Assembly (NCBI RefSeq): GCF_000208865.1
Contig: NC_018390.1
Coordinates: 3,552,270 to 3,616,269 of the forward strand
Reading direction: 5' to 3'
Source of the DNA: Neospora caninum Liverpool
Taxonomy: Eukaryota; Apicomplexa; Conoidasida; Eucoccidiorida; Sarcocystidae
Length of the DNA stretch: 64,000 nucleotides
Made by a program: the position numbers and the translations under genes. Under the pieces are notes generated by a model that saw only the letters and a program-made list of their open reading frames with translations, ran no database searches and was not told the origin of the DNA. Positions 35,731 to 47,819 of the stretch are shown here, piece after piece. Numbering within the stretch: the first letter of the stretch is position 1; each line of letters begins with the position of its first letter.

Positions 35731-38700
35731 AAAGCTATCTATATTCGATGACTGTGCGTGAATTGCTGGCTTGAACAAACCAGGCTGCCTCACGGGCAGT
35801 TTCTTACGGTGCATGGTGAATGTCTGTAAAGAGGGATAAACACGTGTAAATGCAGACAGCTCACTGAACGCTGTGCCTGTGCTTGGCTTCTTCTGGTGTC
35901 AGCTAGCTCTGGCTATGATAGAACGCGAAAAGGCTATCGGTCGCTGATCGGAGATCATACCGGTGTCATTGTTGATGACTCCTTCAACCTAAAGCCGCTC
36001 CATTGGGCTGGTGTGTAGAGTTGGTAGCCTCCTCCTACTCTCTGAACAAGGACATCGTTACTCTTTCGTCCGCAAGAGCTCCGACTCCGGAGGTACGGTC
36101 TTTTGTTCACTTGTGGCACCATGCTTTTCGCTACGATGCTGTCTGGTCCTCGGTCTGCTGTACAGGCTCAGAACACCCAAGAAAGCAATGCAGCGATGCA
36201 AAGCCCTCGTCGAGCTAGTCTCACCGCTGTTGGACCACTGACATAATGCGTGGGGTGAGAACTGAGTACGTGGGAGGGCACTAGCTGCCTTTTGTCAATA
36301 CTCGCTTTTTTCTGCGAGCCGGTCAGCCTTGGCTTCTATTTGATTTGCGTGTGGTCATATACCTCGAATCCCCGAGGAGTGCCCCCGTCGCCCCGGCTGC
36401 CTAGCGCGCGGTGTGCCTGGCCGAGCAGGAGTATCCTGAGCTGTAGACTGAGCTTTTGCCGTGAGCACCAAGAAAGTGTCGCTTGATCCTAATTGCTCCT
36501 GGCACTCCTGGTCTGACTTCACTGTATCTCTTTCAGCCATTCTGCAAAATTCCGTTGTGACATCTGAACAGTAAGCCGTACAAATAACGGAGAGCCCGGA
36601 GCACGTCCACAACTCGAGATTCGCTAAACATCTGGGTGAGGGAGAGCACACCTAAACGGCCATGGGCACATTGATAGGCAGAAAATGCGAAGAAAGCATC
36701 ATAGCAGACTCTGGTCCTAAACCCCGTATCTTTCTAATGCTCGTTACCTGGTGGATGGTATTCAGCATGGTACCCAGATGGTCCCGGTGACTGGCATTCA
36801 TCGCAGCCGTCGCTAACCAGTAAGCTCTCGCAATAAGGATGGGGGCATTGCTGAAACTCCTGTAGAAACTCCAAATGAGCGGCTAACAGATAAGGTTCGC
36901 TGTGCTGGCGGAACCTCAGAACGCTTATCGCAGTCTGCGTCGTCGCTCTCGGGAGGCGGGGCGTGTGCCCATGGTTTTGGTGCAAGCAAACACACAAGGT
37001 AAGAACATTTGTTCGGGCTACATGAATCAAGGATCTAAAACCGAATAAACCTGGACAGCTCAGTGTTACATCATGACACGCACACGTGATGTGCGGCGAG
37101 ATACCTGAGTTACCGGGCAATCCAACTTGCTACACGCAACGGTGTCGGAGTTACACTGTCGTAGTAGCGCTGCCGTGTTATTTGGAGCCGGCATGTCTCG
37201 GGTAGCCATCCACTTTCCTGCACTCTCATCTTGCGCTGACGCTTCGGTTAGCTGAACACGTGCTCTGGCACTGAGAGCCGAAGGAGCCCAAATGTATCCT
37301 CGATACTGTTCGTGTGTCTCCGTCGTCCAGTTCGACGGATCGCCAGATGGCTCGAGGCACCTAAATGCTCATGTGGGAACATCACACAACAACGATCTGC
37401 TGCGGAACAACTGCACGGCGCCCTTAGAAAACTCAGTTGAGATGTGTCGCAGTTCAGCCCAAGAGTGCAAGGACCACTGGAGCTCTCCAGGTTTTAAAAT
37501 TCGTAATATTGCTTGACGAAACCGGCCGGTCAACAGAAGTTGCTTAGAACGGCAAGCTCACCATTGCAATGCATCTCTCATAGCAGTGCTTTTAGAAGTC
37601 TTCTTGCTTGTACTTATTTGCCGTCTCGTTAAATCCCAGCAAGTACGTTTTTTTGTAGGGTACTTGAGGCGATCCATTGTCGTCAGGCTCTTGTCCCGAG
37701 CCAACCGGACTCTAGCATACGTTTCGTCTCAATGTGATCTGTGCTTTCGAGGGTTCATCGACAGTGCTTCGGTGTTCGGCCTCTCCGTGTCCGGGTCATT
37801 GTCGCACACTTCTAAAATGTTCGGTAGCAGAAACGGGGTAGCAATAGGGTGTCAGGAGGGTTCGGAAAGGCATAAAACACTTTACGGATCCACATGAAAG
37901 CTACCTACCAAGCAGCGCTACTGTGTCCCCCAAAGTGCCGTACCCAACCGAGTCACAGTCTGCGAAAGCAGTGTCCCTCATGGGGCTGCATGCCAAAACG
38001 AATCCTGAGCTCTGCACTGGTAAATTCACGAGGGGGGAAGGAAATCCGTTCTCCAGCATCAGCATCAAACGATACGTAAGCCACGTCCGATGTACAAGGT
38101 CAGGAGCCAGCGAAAAGGTGAAGGAGCGGATGAGTCTTAATCGAGGGTGAAAGAACGCTGCCGACGTACACTCAACCGGACTAATGTAACGATATTCCCG
38201 AACGTTCGTGACCAGTCAAGCCGCATCTTATGCTCAATGCCGTACTAGCCCTGCAGTATGCCAAGTAGACGCATCAGACCTTTGGAGATATTCGGCATCT
38301 TGGCTCGGCGAACGCGTTCTCGTGGTCTGTTACTGCAGCTGCTTACCTCACACAGACACTGGGCTGCTGCGAGATGACACACAGAACCTTCGCACATCTG
38401 ACTTGTGAATTAGGTGGCGCTTTTGTAAGGCTCGAAACACTTCACATTCGGAAGCATGAACGATGGTTCGTGCACCGTCTCGATAGACAGGGCTTCTGAG
38501 TCAGCCTTTCACACACAGAGCACCCCGGACCAGGCATTACAGTGGCGAACTCCCTCACACTTTCAAAAAACAGAACAAGGAGGAAGCCGTGTAGATGCCT
38601 CTCCTGGAGTATTCTAAGGAATTGCTTTCGTGAGTAATACTCACCTCGGATCGTGCCTGATCATCTGATTGTGAGACTTGAACCTTTCAAACGCGTGATT

Positions 38701-39025
38701 AGGATAATGATCGCTCCTCAAGATCCGATAAGGGGTCAGTGGCCTTTGTTTTAAGGAGGCAAGGAATGTTGTGAGAGCCAGGGAGGGTAAGGAAGAACCA
38801 TCAAAAGAAAGTTAGTTGCCTCTGCGGCTGCACGCGCGCCAGCGCGTATTCACAGACACGGTGTACGTACGGTGAACTTCCTATGGCTTTTTGCTGCTCA
38901 ATTGTTACTGGTCACACATGTTTACTGGTTACCAATACCGGGTGCCCATAAGACGGAGACCAAGCCGATTCAAGCTTAGAAATTCTGTTCTTCTTAGGTG
39001 CAACTTGCTGTGGAACTCCTTGCTG

Positions 39026-39983
39026 ATGGCAAAGTCTAAACAGACTGCGGAGGACCGCCTCCGCAAATTCCATGAGCTTGTACTGGAGTCGCAGTCCTTT
39101 TATGGCTCGAAGGAATTAGAAAAGATGGCTGAAAAAGCAGGTTATAGATCCATGCAAGCGAAAGGTACTCCCGTCTACAGGCACATATCTCGATCTAACA
39201 CATTACTGGCCTGGTGCAGATGCCATAAAAATGCTGCTTGACGAAAATCTGATCAAGACAGACAAAATAGGATCTTCCTCCGTTTTCTGGTCAGATGCTC
39301 CTCAACTGTTATGCCGCGCAATCTAACACTGTGACGGGTCAGGGAGTTGAAGAGCGAAGCCACGGCGCAGAGGCAGTTGACGTTGGAGAAACTGATGTGA
39401 GCACGAAGAATCGTTCTGATCTAGCCATCAGCATCGTCATCAGCGTCTCACCACTGCGTCTAGGAAGCAGAAAGCAAGTGTGGAGTGTGCCTTGAACTCT
39501 CTGAAGCAAAAGGCTACTGATATGAGGAACGCTTCTCCAGTAAGTGTGCATGTCGCAGTTCTCTTTCGCATCTCTATCAACGTTCCCGGCGGCCAGGAAG
39601 AAGTCCTCAGAGCGGAAGAGTTATCACGGCAGTTGTCCGAGCTCAAAAAGCATGTGTCTGAGGCGGCAGCTAACGACCCAGGAAAAATTCAGACGATGAT
39701 ACAGGAGAATGCCTACGCACGGGACGCGCTGGTCCGGTGGACTGACAATATATGCTGTCTTAGTGAGCACTATGGGACTAGAGGGTGACGGACGCCTTTG
39801 AGGTATTGTTCTTGTGTTTCAGGGCAATTTATGAAGCAGAGCTTCGGAGTGTCCGCAGAGGAGGTCGACAGACGATGTGGCATGTTAGTCATGACGAGAC
39901 TGTACACGGTCGCCTCATCGTTTATACGCAACAAAATCTTCAGCCCACCTGATATCGACGACATGAGAAAGTTCGACCTCTGA
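39026..39983 (+). CDS. MND1: Meiotic nuclear division protein 1 (MND1), 201 aa
   Basis: Exons are 39026-39164, 39220-39289, 39343-39396, 39464-39539, 39597-39762, 39823-39883 and 39944-39983. All six junctions keep phase (606 nt), and 201 residues match the usual length of about 205. The N-terminal winged-helix region reads DRLRKFHELVLESQSFYGSKELEKMA, then DAIKMLLDENLI and IGSSSVFW. A coiled coil follows (LSRQLSELKKHVSEAA). The family's C-terminal signature is present: RWTDNI, then FMKQSFGV and CGIPPDIDD. MND1 pairs with HOP2 and helps DMC1/RAD51 strand invasion in meiosis, so expression is expected in sexual stages. The FPS tripeptide after FW, common in the family, is not found, so the exon 2/3 boundary is the least certain. 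Introns are only 53-67 nt. Confidence 0.85.
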
Positions 39984-40860
39984 CGGAAAAGTGCCAGCAC
40001 TAATTTTTCGCTTTAAGGAGCTTCGTTCGGGACTACTGCTGATATACCATTTTGTCGACACGTATACATTGCTAGCTGCGCCGGAGGTGCCTCGCATGGG
40101 GACAACTGCTTGAAAACCCCGGCAACATTCCGACCAGCACTTTCCTACAGCGCCGCGACAAACCTCTTAGCACCATAAGTGTTTGTGGCAAGTGAGGCGT
40201 ACACCCCACAGAGGTGATGAGTGAGGGACGAATGCAGACAGTCGAGGGAACTGGACGTGCGCGGCTGTAAAACTGGCGTGCTGTGGAGTCGAGTTTCGGG
40301 AGGTGGAGGGCGGATCGACAAGATCACGCAGTTTAGGTTTTGAAGCCATATACACTCGGGACTGGTGCACACCTCTTGAGCATGGCAAGCGGACAGCAAC
40401 ACACTACCTCCTCCAGGTCTTTCATGAAAATCCTCGACAGTGCGTAGCTGCCACTCACACTGCAAAAGCTGCTCGTACGGCTGTGTCGCCACAGGTTATG
40501 GGATTCAGTGGGAGGAATTGACTGAAGAATTCAGTCAAACATACGTTTCAGATGTCACTCTGGTGACAGACGGACCACGGAACAATGATTCAGGCACGCC
40601 AGCATTCTGATCGTTGAGTTCCCAATGAAGCGGCAGCAAGCACTGCGGAGACGCCTGACGAATCTGCAGAAACATCACGGTGCATTGACTTCCCTCAAGC
40701 CAGACTATCATTCGACGCTGACGCTTTGCCAGCAAAGGCAGAGCAGTTCTTGGAGGCATCCGCCCCTCAATCTGATATTACGTGGACATCATTCATTCAA
40801 CAAGAGACTTTCCAGTGTGGGCATAGCCAACCGGGGCAGAGAATCTCCCGCCACTTAGGC
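39984..40860. other. Convergent intergenic region between MND1 and the TM9 gene
   Basis: Only short open frames (up to 115 codons) without recognisable domains. It probably holds the 3' UTRs of the two convergent genes. Confidence 0.55.
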
Positions 40861-43800
40861 TCAGTCCACCTTTATGGAGCCGTAGATCTTCCTCAGAAAG
40901 AAAAACGATGCGATAAACCCGATAGCACCTGAGACAACGCGCACGCACAGGGAGGCGACCATGAATGCCGACGCCTTGTGGGTTTGTGGACCTGACCTAC
41001 AGTACCACGTTTAGATGTGCGGGCCTACCCGTGAGAATGAAGCAAGCATACGCCATGATGAACGAGTAGCCGAAGTAGATGAGAGCGCCGGTGGCGTGCG
41101 TGAGTTTGAGCCGAGAGTGGTAGTAATACACCGCGTAGAGAAGAACATAGAATCCGCTCGAGGCGCTACACAAGAACGACCTCCACCACCATAGATAGTC
41201 TTCGCTGCAAAGGCAAATCAGCAAAACAAGACACACACCTGGAGTACACGCGCATCATTTGCTTGGTCCGGATGAGTTCCGCCACCTGTCAATCTGTTAG
41301 GGTAAACAGATATCCTAACTCTTTGACGTCTGAGTTCCATCAGGCGCTTAACAGCGAATTCGTTGACCCCGTGGCTTACCAGACAAGCTGAAAGTACACG
41401 AATGTTATCGAGATTTCGGCGCACGTGACGCATAGAATGACGAGAACGAGAAATAGAAAGCCTGCAGACAAAAGTACCAGGAAACACAAGTTTACTCTGC
41501 AGCATGTGCGGAACTGGCAGAAACAACGCCTCACTGCGATAGTTGCTCTGCTTTCCAGTCACTCCTTACCGAAGAGGTAGTAGAAGCGGTGTTGCCAGAT
41601 GGAAGAAAAGAGGAAGAACAACTCGGTGAACATGGCGCTGCGCAAAAAATGGGCAGAAAAGAGGCAAGGCAAAGACGCCTGTTTTTTCTCTAGTCAAGTT
41701 CCTTCCCAAAGGACAACTCTTCCGGGGAGATACACTCGTGCGTCGGCCCCGGAGGGGACTGCGCCAGAACTTACCCGAAAGGCAACGCTCCTCCGACAAT
41801 GCACGACAGAATGGGCTGCATGAACCACGGCTGTTGTGGAATCTGTCGAGGAATTTTGTTGATTCGGACAGGCAAAGAGATGGGCTGTTGCTTGAAGCCA
41901 AAATAAGCTCCCTGTGCCAATCACAAATCCACATAGAAAAGAGGCGTTTCATCAGACAGCGTGAGGCACTTGAATCGCGACTCTCGCGTTGCGGGAAAAT
42001 ATGCGCTGAGCAGTTGGCAGGCATCATAGGATGTCACCCAGATAGTCAAAACGGCTTCCTCGCGAAGGAAACCCGCTCGTTGTCCGTTGCGGAGTGACCC
42101 TGCAAAGAGTTTCAACAAACTGTGTTTCGATTTCGGTGAACCCAACGTGAGTTCGTTGCCCGGTGTCTGCCCTACACGGAACGGTAGAAGCATCCAAATG
42201 GCTCAGCCGCGCGAGTGTTGGACAAAATGATGCTTTCCTCCTAACTTGAGGACGCCTCTTCCCTACATGGCTGCACTCAAAAACACAAATACTTCCAGAA
42301 CTGGGAGTCTTACCAGGAACACAAGAGGTGTGCTGATGCCGAACCAGAGCAAGAGGAGGAAGACAAGAGCCGAGAAACTCACGGCAGCGCTCGAACGTTG
42401 CATCCACAGAACGAGGTTGAGCAAGAAGAAGACAGCGAAGACAACCCCCGGGAAGACGAGGGCAGTCCGGATGGTTGTCATTTTCCAGTTCGTTGACTGC
42501 GGACACAAACATGCCACAAATGTAGAACCCGATGACGGGGGAATCTTTGGAGCACGCGACGGGGGAGGCCCCCTTAAAAACTCAAAAATCCGTTTGGCAA
42601 GCAAGCACGTGGCGTACCGCCGCTAGCTTCACGCAACGCTTTCGACTGCCGTCGTTCTTTCGCGTGCACACACTCAGACGCCAGAACGCCGGAACGTCTT
42701 CGATACGTGCTACACACTCCACTGACGCAGCGTCGCTGTCTCTACCTGGCCGTCTCAGCCGAGCCGTAAAAACGAAGAAAGGGAAGAAACGCGTGAGAGG
42801 CGAAAGGGAAAGGGCTCGGCCTCACGAATGCGAGAGGCCGACGCTGGGCGTGCAACAAACGCAGATGGGAAGTCCCCTGTGACGTACCTTGAACATCTTG
42901 TACAACCTTGCCGAGGTGTACCCCGCCGCTGCACCCATGAAGGTCCAAAGGAGCAGCACGGCCTGAAGGATCGTGACAGATAGAAGAGGGCCCTCGTGCA
43001 TGCAGTCGGAGCCCGCTTGCTTTCCCTCTATTCGCTCGCCGGGGGACACACCATCTCAGCAACTGAGACGAAACGGACGGGGAGAGTCAACAGGACACAG
43101 CCGGGAAACACCGAACGCTTCCAGCAGGCACTGTTTCGATCAGTTCGAGAGCCGACAGAACAGGGGTGCTCCTTCGAGGGGCAGCGATGCAGGATTGTTT
43201 TACCGGTGATAGTTCTGGAGGAGGAACTGTCACAAAAGAAGTCCGTGTGGGTCCTCACCTGAAGAATGCTCCCCCGGTAAGAAGGGGAGAAGACGCCGAG
43301 GCCAGCGAAGATGACTGTGACGAAGGCCATCCCAACGAGCTGCGGGAGGCAAAGGAGGACAACAGAAAATTCAGTGACGCAGGCGACGAAGGCACGTGCC
43401 GGGGTTCTTCCGGACTGTTTGACGAACCACTTCCTCGGCGAACGAAGCGCATCAGGTCAGGCCTCTTACGCGCCGCCTCTCGGAAGCTGCAAAGGCGGGA
43501 CAGCTGAGGAACCGCTGCAGTGCAACATGGTCGACGTCCCACAACCGGTGACACAGCCACATGTTTTTATACGTGTGTGTTTAAATCCAACAGAACAGAT
43601 TCAAAGAGGCTGAGAAACAAAGAGCACCACTGGCATGGGAAGGCGCCGACACCGCCGCCGAGCTTGCCCACGTCGCCGGAGTTTCACAAGAAAATTGAGC
43701 GCGGCGGGCCTTTGGACAGCGCGGAAGAGTCGGCGACGACGGGCGGTGCGACGGTGTATCGGCAGAGGCCGCCGACATCCAAAGGAAGTGCTTGCTGGAG

Positions 43801-46800
43801 ACACGTGCAGCCAGCTGCGGCAGAAACAGCGTTTCGGTCCCAGAGGGGGACGACGCACGTCCTCGCGCGAGGCGTGATTGCGGCAGAAGGCGTAGGTGGT
43901 GCGTCCAGCAACAGCAACAGACGACGCACAGACGCATGGACCAAGGTTGTTTCCACCAGAGCCCGCGTTTTTTCACCAGTGCCTCGAAAGAACTTTTCTA
44001 CCCCTGCCGTTCTTGGTGCAGCGTCGCCATCTCCGCAAAACCCCCCCTGCGCGCACGCTCGCCTCCGCACGGGCGGGGCGGTGCCGTGTCCTGAAACGGA
44101 GATTCGCTCCGTGGGGAGGAGCCCCGTGGGCTCTGGAAAAGCACTCACTTGAACGCCCGAGCCCGCGAGGGCGGCCAGCACGGTGGAGTGCGCAGGCTTC
44201 CGGAAGACGTCGCCGTGGAGGAGTTTCCATCCGGTTTCTTCCGCTTCTTCCTCGTCGACGAGGAGTTCGTTGTACTTTGCGATGTCCCGGTACAGGACGC
44301 GGAGGAGAATCATCGCGACGATGCCGGTCAAGAGTAGGACGACGACAAGGCTGTTCACGATGGAGAACCAGTGGATGATTGGGTTGTCGCGCGCATTCTT
44401 CAGGTACGCGTCCCAGCGCTGCGACCAGGGCGTGTTGCTGTGTTGCCACACCACGTCGTAGGTGAAGGAGATCTTGTCGGAACTGCCGAGGAGGAACGGT
44501 TCCTCAGACAACGCGGCCCTCGTTTTGGGCGGCTCCGGGGCGGCTCCAGAGCCTGTCTCTCCAGAATCCCGCGGGGCACACAAAACCGATCCGTCCGGCG
44601 TCTCGATGTGCTCGATGCTGTACGGCACGATTTCGAAACCGACGATGCGATGCACCTAAACGCATGCAATACAAAAAACAAATCTGGTCACCGCAACCAG
44701 ACACCACGAGAAGCTCATGCGCACAAACATACAGGCATTTGAATGTCGGCAGAAAATAAAGGCGGGAAGAGACACGGACACACAGACTCGAGAGACGTAC
44801 CAAGAGATCGAAATCGACAACAATACACTGGTAGATTCAGACTCGCAAGAGGGACCGAGAGGTATATATCCATACGCAGCCGTATACACACTCATCAATA
44901 TACACTCATCACCCAATATCTGGGATTGTGCCTATACGTATATATATATATATATATATATATGCATGTATATGCATATGGTGATACACAAGTACATATA
45001 CACATATAGGTCTATATGTGGTTATACATTCATTTACGGGGGTGGAATGACGTGCCGACGGCGGTTGCCGCATGTGTTGAGTGCGCGAAAGCCCCGCGAG
45101 AAAAGGCGATGCCAAGACATTTTCACAGGGAAGCCCCCTTCTTTCCAAAACACATCTTCACATATAGACACATGTGCATAACTACATAATATATATATAT
45201 ATATATATATACGTCGATATCTGTATTGATGCATATAACGGCGATTTTCGCGTGATTTGCGATGTCAGAGAGGAGCCTCTGAAGGCGGGAGGAGTCCGTT
45301 TGCCGCGAGGTTTTTTTTTCATGATTCGAAGGCTACTTTTCATCCCGTCACTTGCCTCTTGTCCATCGTTGTCGCTGTTGGAGTGGTAGTAGAGGAGAAT
45401 GAGAAAATGGTTGTGGATGAAAATGTCGTCTCCCTTTCGAAAGCCGACGGGAGTTCCGAAGGTGAAGGCGCTGCTGCCGTCCGCCCGGTAGTGCCGGAGG
45501 AGCGCGTACAGCTGATCGACGATTCTGGAAAGGAAAAGCAAAGCTGTTCCTTCGTGCGCTTCAAACAAGGACACAGAGCTTTACCGTCGAAGAGAAACCA
45601 CGCTTCACGTGTGTCGGCGAAAACGTGCAAAAACCCTCGCGAAAAGGACGCTGAGGCCATGGACAGACACCTCACTGCCGGCCGAGCTTGCACAACGGGG
45701 TGCGAACGGAACAGAACACGAAACGCCACTCCGTCTGAGAAGCGGAAAAGAGAAAGAGAAAGAAAGAAGAAAAAGAGAGAAAGGGAAGAGAAGGGAAGAA
45801 ACATGGAAAGAGAAAGAAGAAAGAAAGGGGAGGGAAGAAGGGAAGAGAAAGAGAAGGAGGAAAGAGCAAAAACGAGAAAGAGGCACACGTTCGTCGCGTG
45901 CAGCAACAACCGTGCAGGTTTACGGCCGCGCAATGAGAATGAGGGGAGAAGAGGTCTTGGAAACGCGAGGAGACATTTCAGTCCTGCAAGTGCTGTCTCT
46001 TGATTCTGAGCACACGCTTAGAGGACTCCAGAGGGTGTGGGGGCGAGGGCCACGAGACAGGAGAAGAACGAAAATTCCTCACAGTTGATATTGGTAATTG
46101 TCTTTGACGAGCCTCTCGAGAAAGGAGCGCTGAGCGTCACCGAGTGGTTGGTCTTTGCAGAGGAGCTTGCAGGAGGCGTCCGTGAGGAACTCCAGCTGCG
46201 GAGAGAACAAAGAAAAGGCTTGCCAAGAAGATGTAAATCCTCTGTGTACTGACGTTAGAGGGGGAGGCGTTGTCAGCAGCGACGCATCAGGGAAGGAAGG
46301 GAGAAAAAAATTTGAGAGAAAACGAAGTCTGGATCGACACAGAGGCAAGACCAACACAGGCAGATCCACATGCTCGGCAGTCCGTGTGGAAGAGCGAGAC
46401 GGCGAATGGGGGAAAGGCAGCAGGTAAGAATAAAGAGAAGACAACGAAGCAAGACGAAAAAGAGAGGAGAGAGAAACGGGGTCGAGAGAGAAGGGACAGC
46501 AAACAGGGGAGAAAGAGGGAGGACACAGCGAGAAAAAAGTAACAGATTCGAGGGAGAGAAGAGCGCCGAGGACGCAGAGATACATACCTCGAAGGGCGTG
46601 TTTTTAACTCGGTCAGCAAGCAGAATCTGCCCTAGGTTGTTCTCTTCCACTTCAATCTTCTCCGGTCTGAAAGGAGGCCAGAACGGACCAAAAAGAAACC
46701 AAACTGCATGCGAAACAAACCAAACAGATCGGAAGCGAGTCGACATAACGAAAACCAAAAGCACCTAGCAACGCAGAGAATTGATTCACAGGCGTATATC

Positions 46801-46824
46801 CATACAGGTATACATGTATTCTCT

Positions 46825-46861
<37 letters not shown>

Positions 46862-47819
46862 ACACATCCGTGTATAGAGATAGATAGATAGATATGCATT
46901 ATCTGTAAATGTCTTTTTGTATGTGAAAGGTGGATATTTTTTTGGTTGCGCGAAAGAAGGGCAAACGCACCGACAAAAGGGAGCATTGGATTGGTACGGG
47001 TCAACCGGAAGGACGCCCTGCACAGACTGCAAGGAGGCAGTCTGAACTTCCACTTGCTGACCTCTTATGTAATCCTGAAGCAGAAAAAGCACACAAAAAC
47101 GAAAAGTGCTAGTTCTCTCACGCACGTTTCCAGACATTCGGAGAAAAACGTTCCCCTCGATGTGTGGCGAACGGTAACGAAACAAGGGATATATATATAT
47201 ATATATATGCCTGTTGTTAGGGCTAGACGTATTCTATCCTTGAAGCACATCTGAATTATTCTCCATATCTCAACATCGACGAGCAGGAAAAGAAGCGATA
47301 ACTACTCAACAAAATTAAGGAAACCTTGACGCGTCTGCTCAGTCTAGATGCATACAGGTATATGTATCTATCTATATATATGTGTGTATGCATATGTCTG
47401 GATAGTGTCTGTAGGTACATACATTTGTATATATTTGTATCCATTTGTCTGTATTTTTTTTGTGTAGAAGATGATGTTTGGAAAACAGGAACTTTGGATT
47501 CCGTTGAGTGTGTTGCTGAATGCCGGTTGGGAGGCGAGTGTCGACAAATTGGCGCGTTGCAGCTTTATGTTCGAGGGCGTGACCATCGCAGAAGTGGAAG
47601 AGGGGAGGTGTAGCTGCCTTTCTTTGTTTCGTTTTTTCGCGCTTTTCAGCCGTTAGAAGCTGTCCTCTAGTGTTGGCGACGACTTACTGTAGGGGCGATG
47701 CCGGGAACGTAGGCGTCGACACAGAGAGAGGAGAGGAGTAGAAACGCGGAAACGAAAGATAGTTTTGAGAACAAACGATGGGCATACGCCCCAGCCCTCG
47801 AAACAGGGCGGGCCTCCAT
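40861..47819 (-). CDS. TM9 superfamily protein (nonaspanin, EMP70 family), 657 aa
   Basis: Exons on the minus strand are 47819-47688, 47074-46971, 46666-46588, 46195-46083, 45524-45356, 44655-44149, 43339-43259, 42962-42888, 42496-42314, 41911-41775, 41637-41570, 41461-41380, 41204-41029 and 40928-40861 (1974 nt, in phase). A signal peptide (residues 1-36) precedes YVPGIAPTDYIRGQ. A luminal domain with NAPFCRPEKI and FGTPVGFRKGDD follows. The first membrane helix lies near residue 297, followed by GWKLLHGDVFR and eight more helices. Diagnostic blocks include VFSPSYRGS, WFGIST, GAYFGFK, IPRQIPQQPW, EDYLWWWRSF and LIYFGYS. The C-terminus KIYGSIKVD ends in a KxD motif that binds COPI, as expected for a Golgi/endosome nonaspanin. 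These proteins help sort transmembrane cargo. Intron 5 has a GC donor. The start CACCATGG is strong. Confidence 0.95.
44939..44963. repeat. (AT)n microsatellite
   Basis: About twelve AT units in the GC-AG intron of the TM9 gene. Confidence 0.9.
45188..45211. repeat. (AT)n microsatellite
   Basis: A second run of about twelve AT units in the same intron. Confidence 0.9.
45738..45886. repeat. Polypurine tract
   Basis: About 150 bp made almost only of A and G lies in an intron of the TM9 gene (between 45525 and 46082). The sense (minus) strand is therefore polypyrimidine. Confidence 0.8.
46829..46857. repeat. (AT)n microsatellite
   Basis: About fourteen AT units in the second intron of the TM9 gene, followed by a short (GATA)n run near 46880-46891. 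Confidence 0.9.

Larger units (their letters stand above)
32417..39025. other. 6.6-kb region without recognised gene
   Basis: No known domain can be read on either strand between the prolyl hydroxylase stop and MND1. Base composition looks more even than in flanking DNA, and I see no microsatellite. One long minus-strand frame (34857 to about 35730) and a perfect 21-bp palindrome at 33450 stand out. I see no tRNA or rRNA, and no clear organellar insertion. Confidence 0.5.
44656..45355 (-). other. GC-AG intron of the TM9 gene
   Basis: The donor reads GAG then GCAAGT, the typical sequence of rare GC-AG introns, and the acceptor is GCGTTTAG. Exon 5 ends in phase 0 and exon 6 begins in phase 0. 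No GT donor in that phase exists nearby. The join gives NDGQE followed by VHRIVGFE, as in the family. Confidence 0.8.

Noticed and set aside
32417..38900. Organellar DNA insertion or transposon
   Set aside because: I could not read any cytochrome, oxidase, rRNA-fragment, transposase or reverse-transcriptase signature, nor terminal repeats. A search against the organelle genomes would be decisive.
45257..46003. Plus-strand 248-codon frame with a Lys/Arg/Glu-rich end
   Set aside because: It is antisense to TM9 exon 5 and to a polypurine intron.
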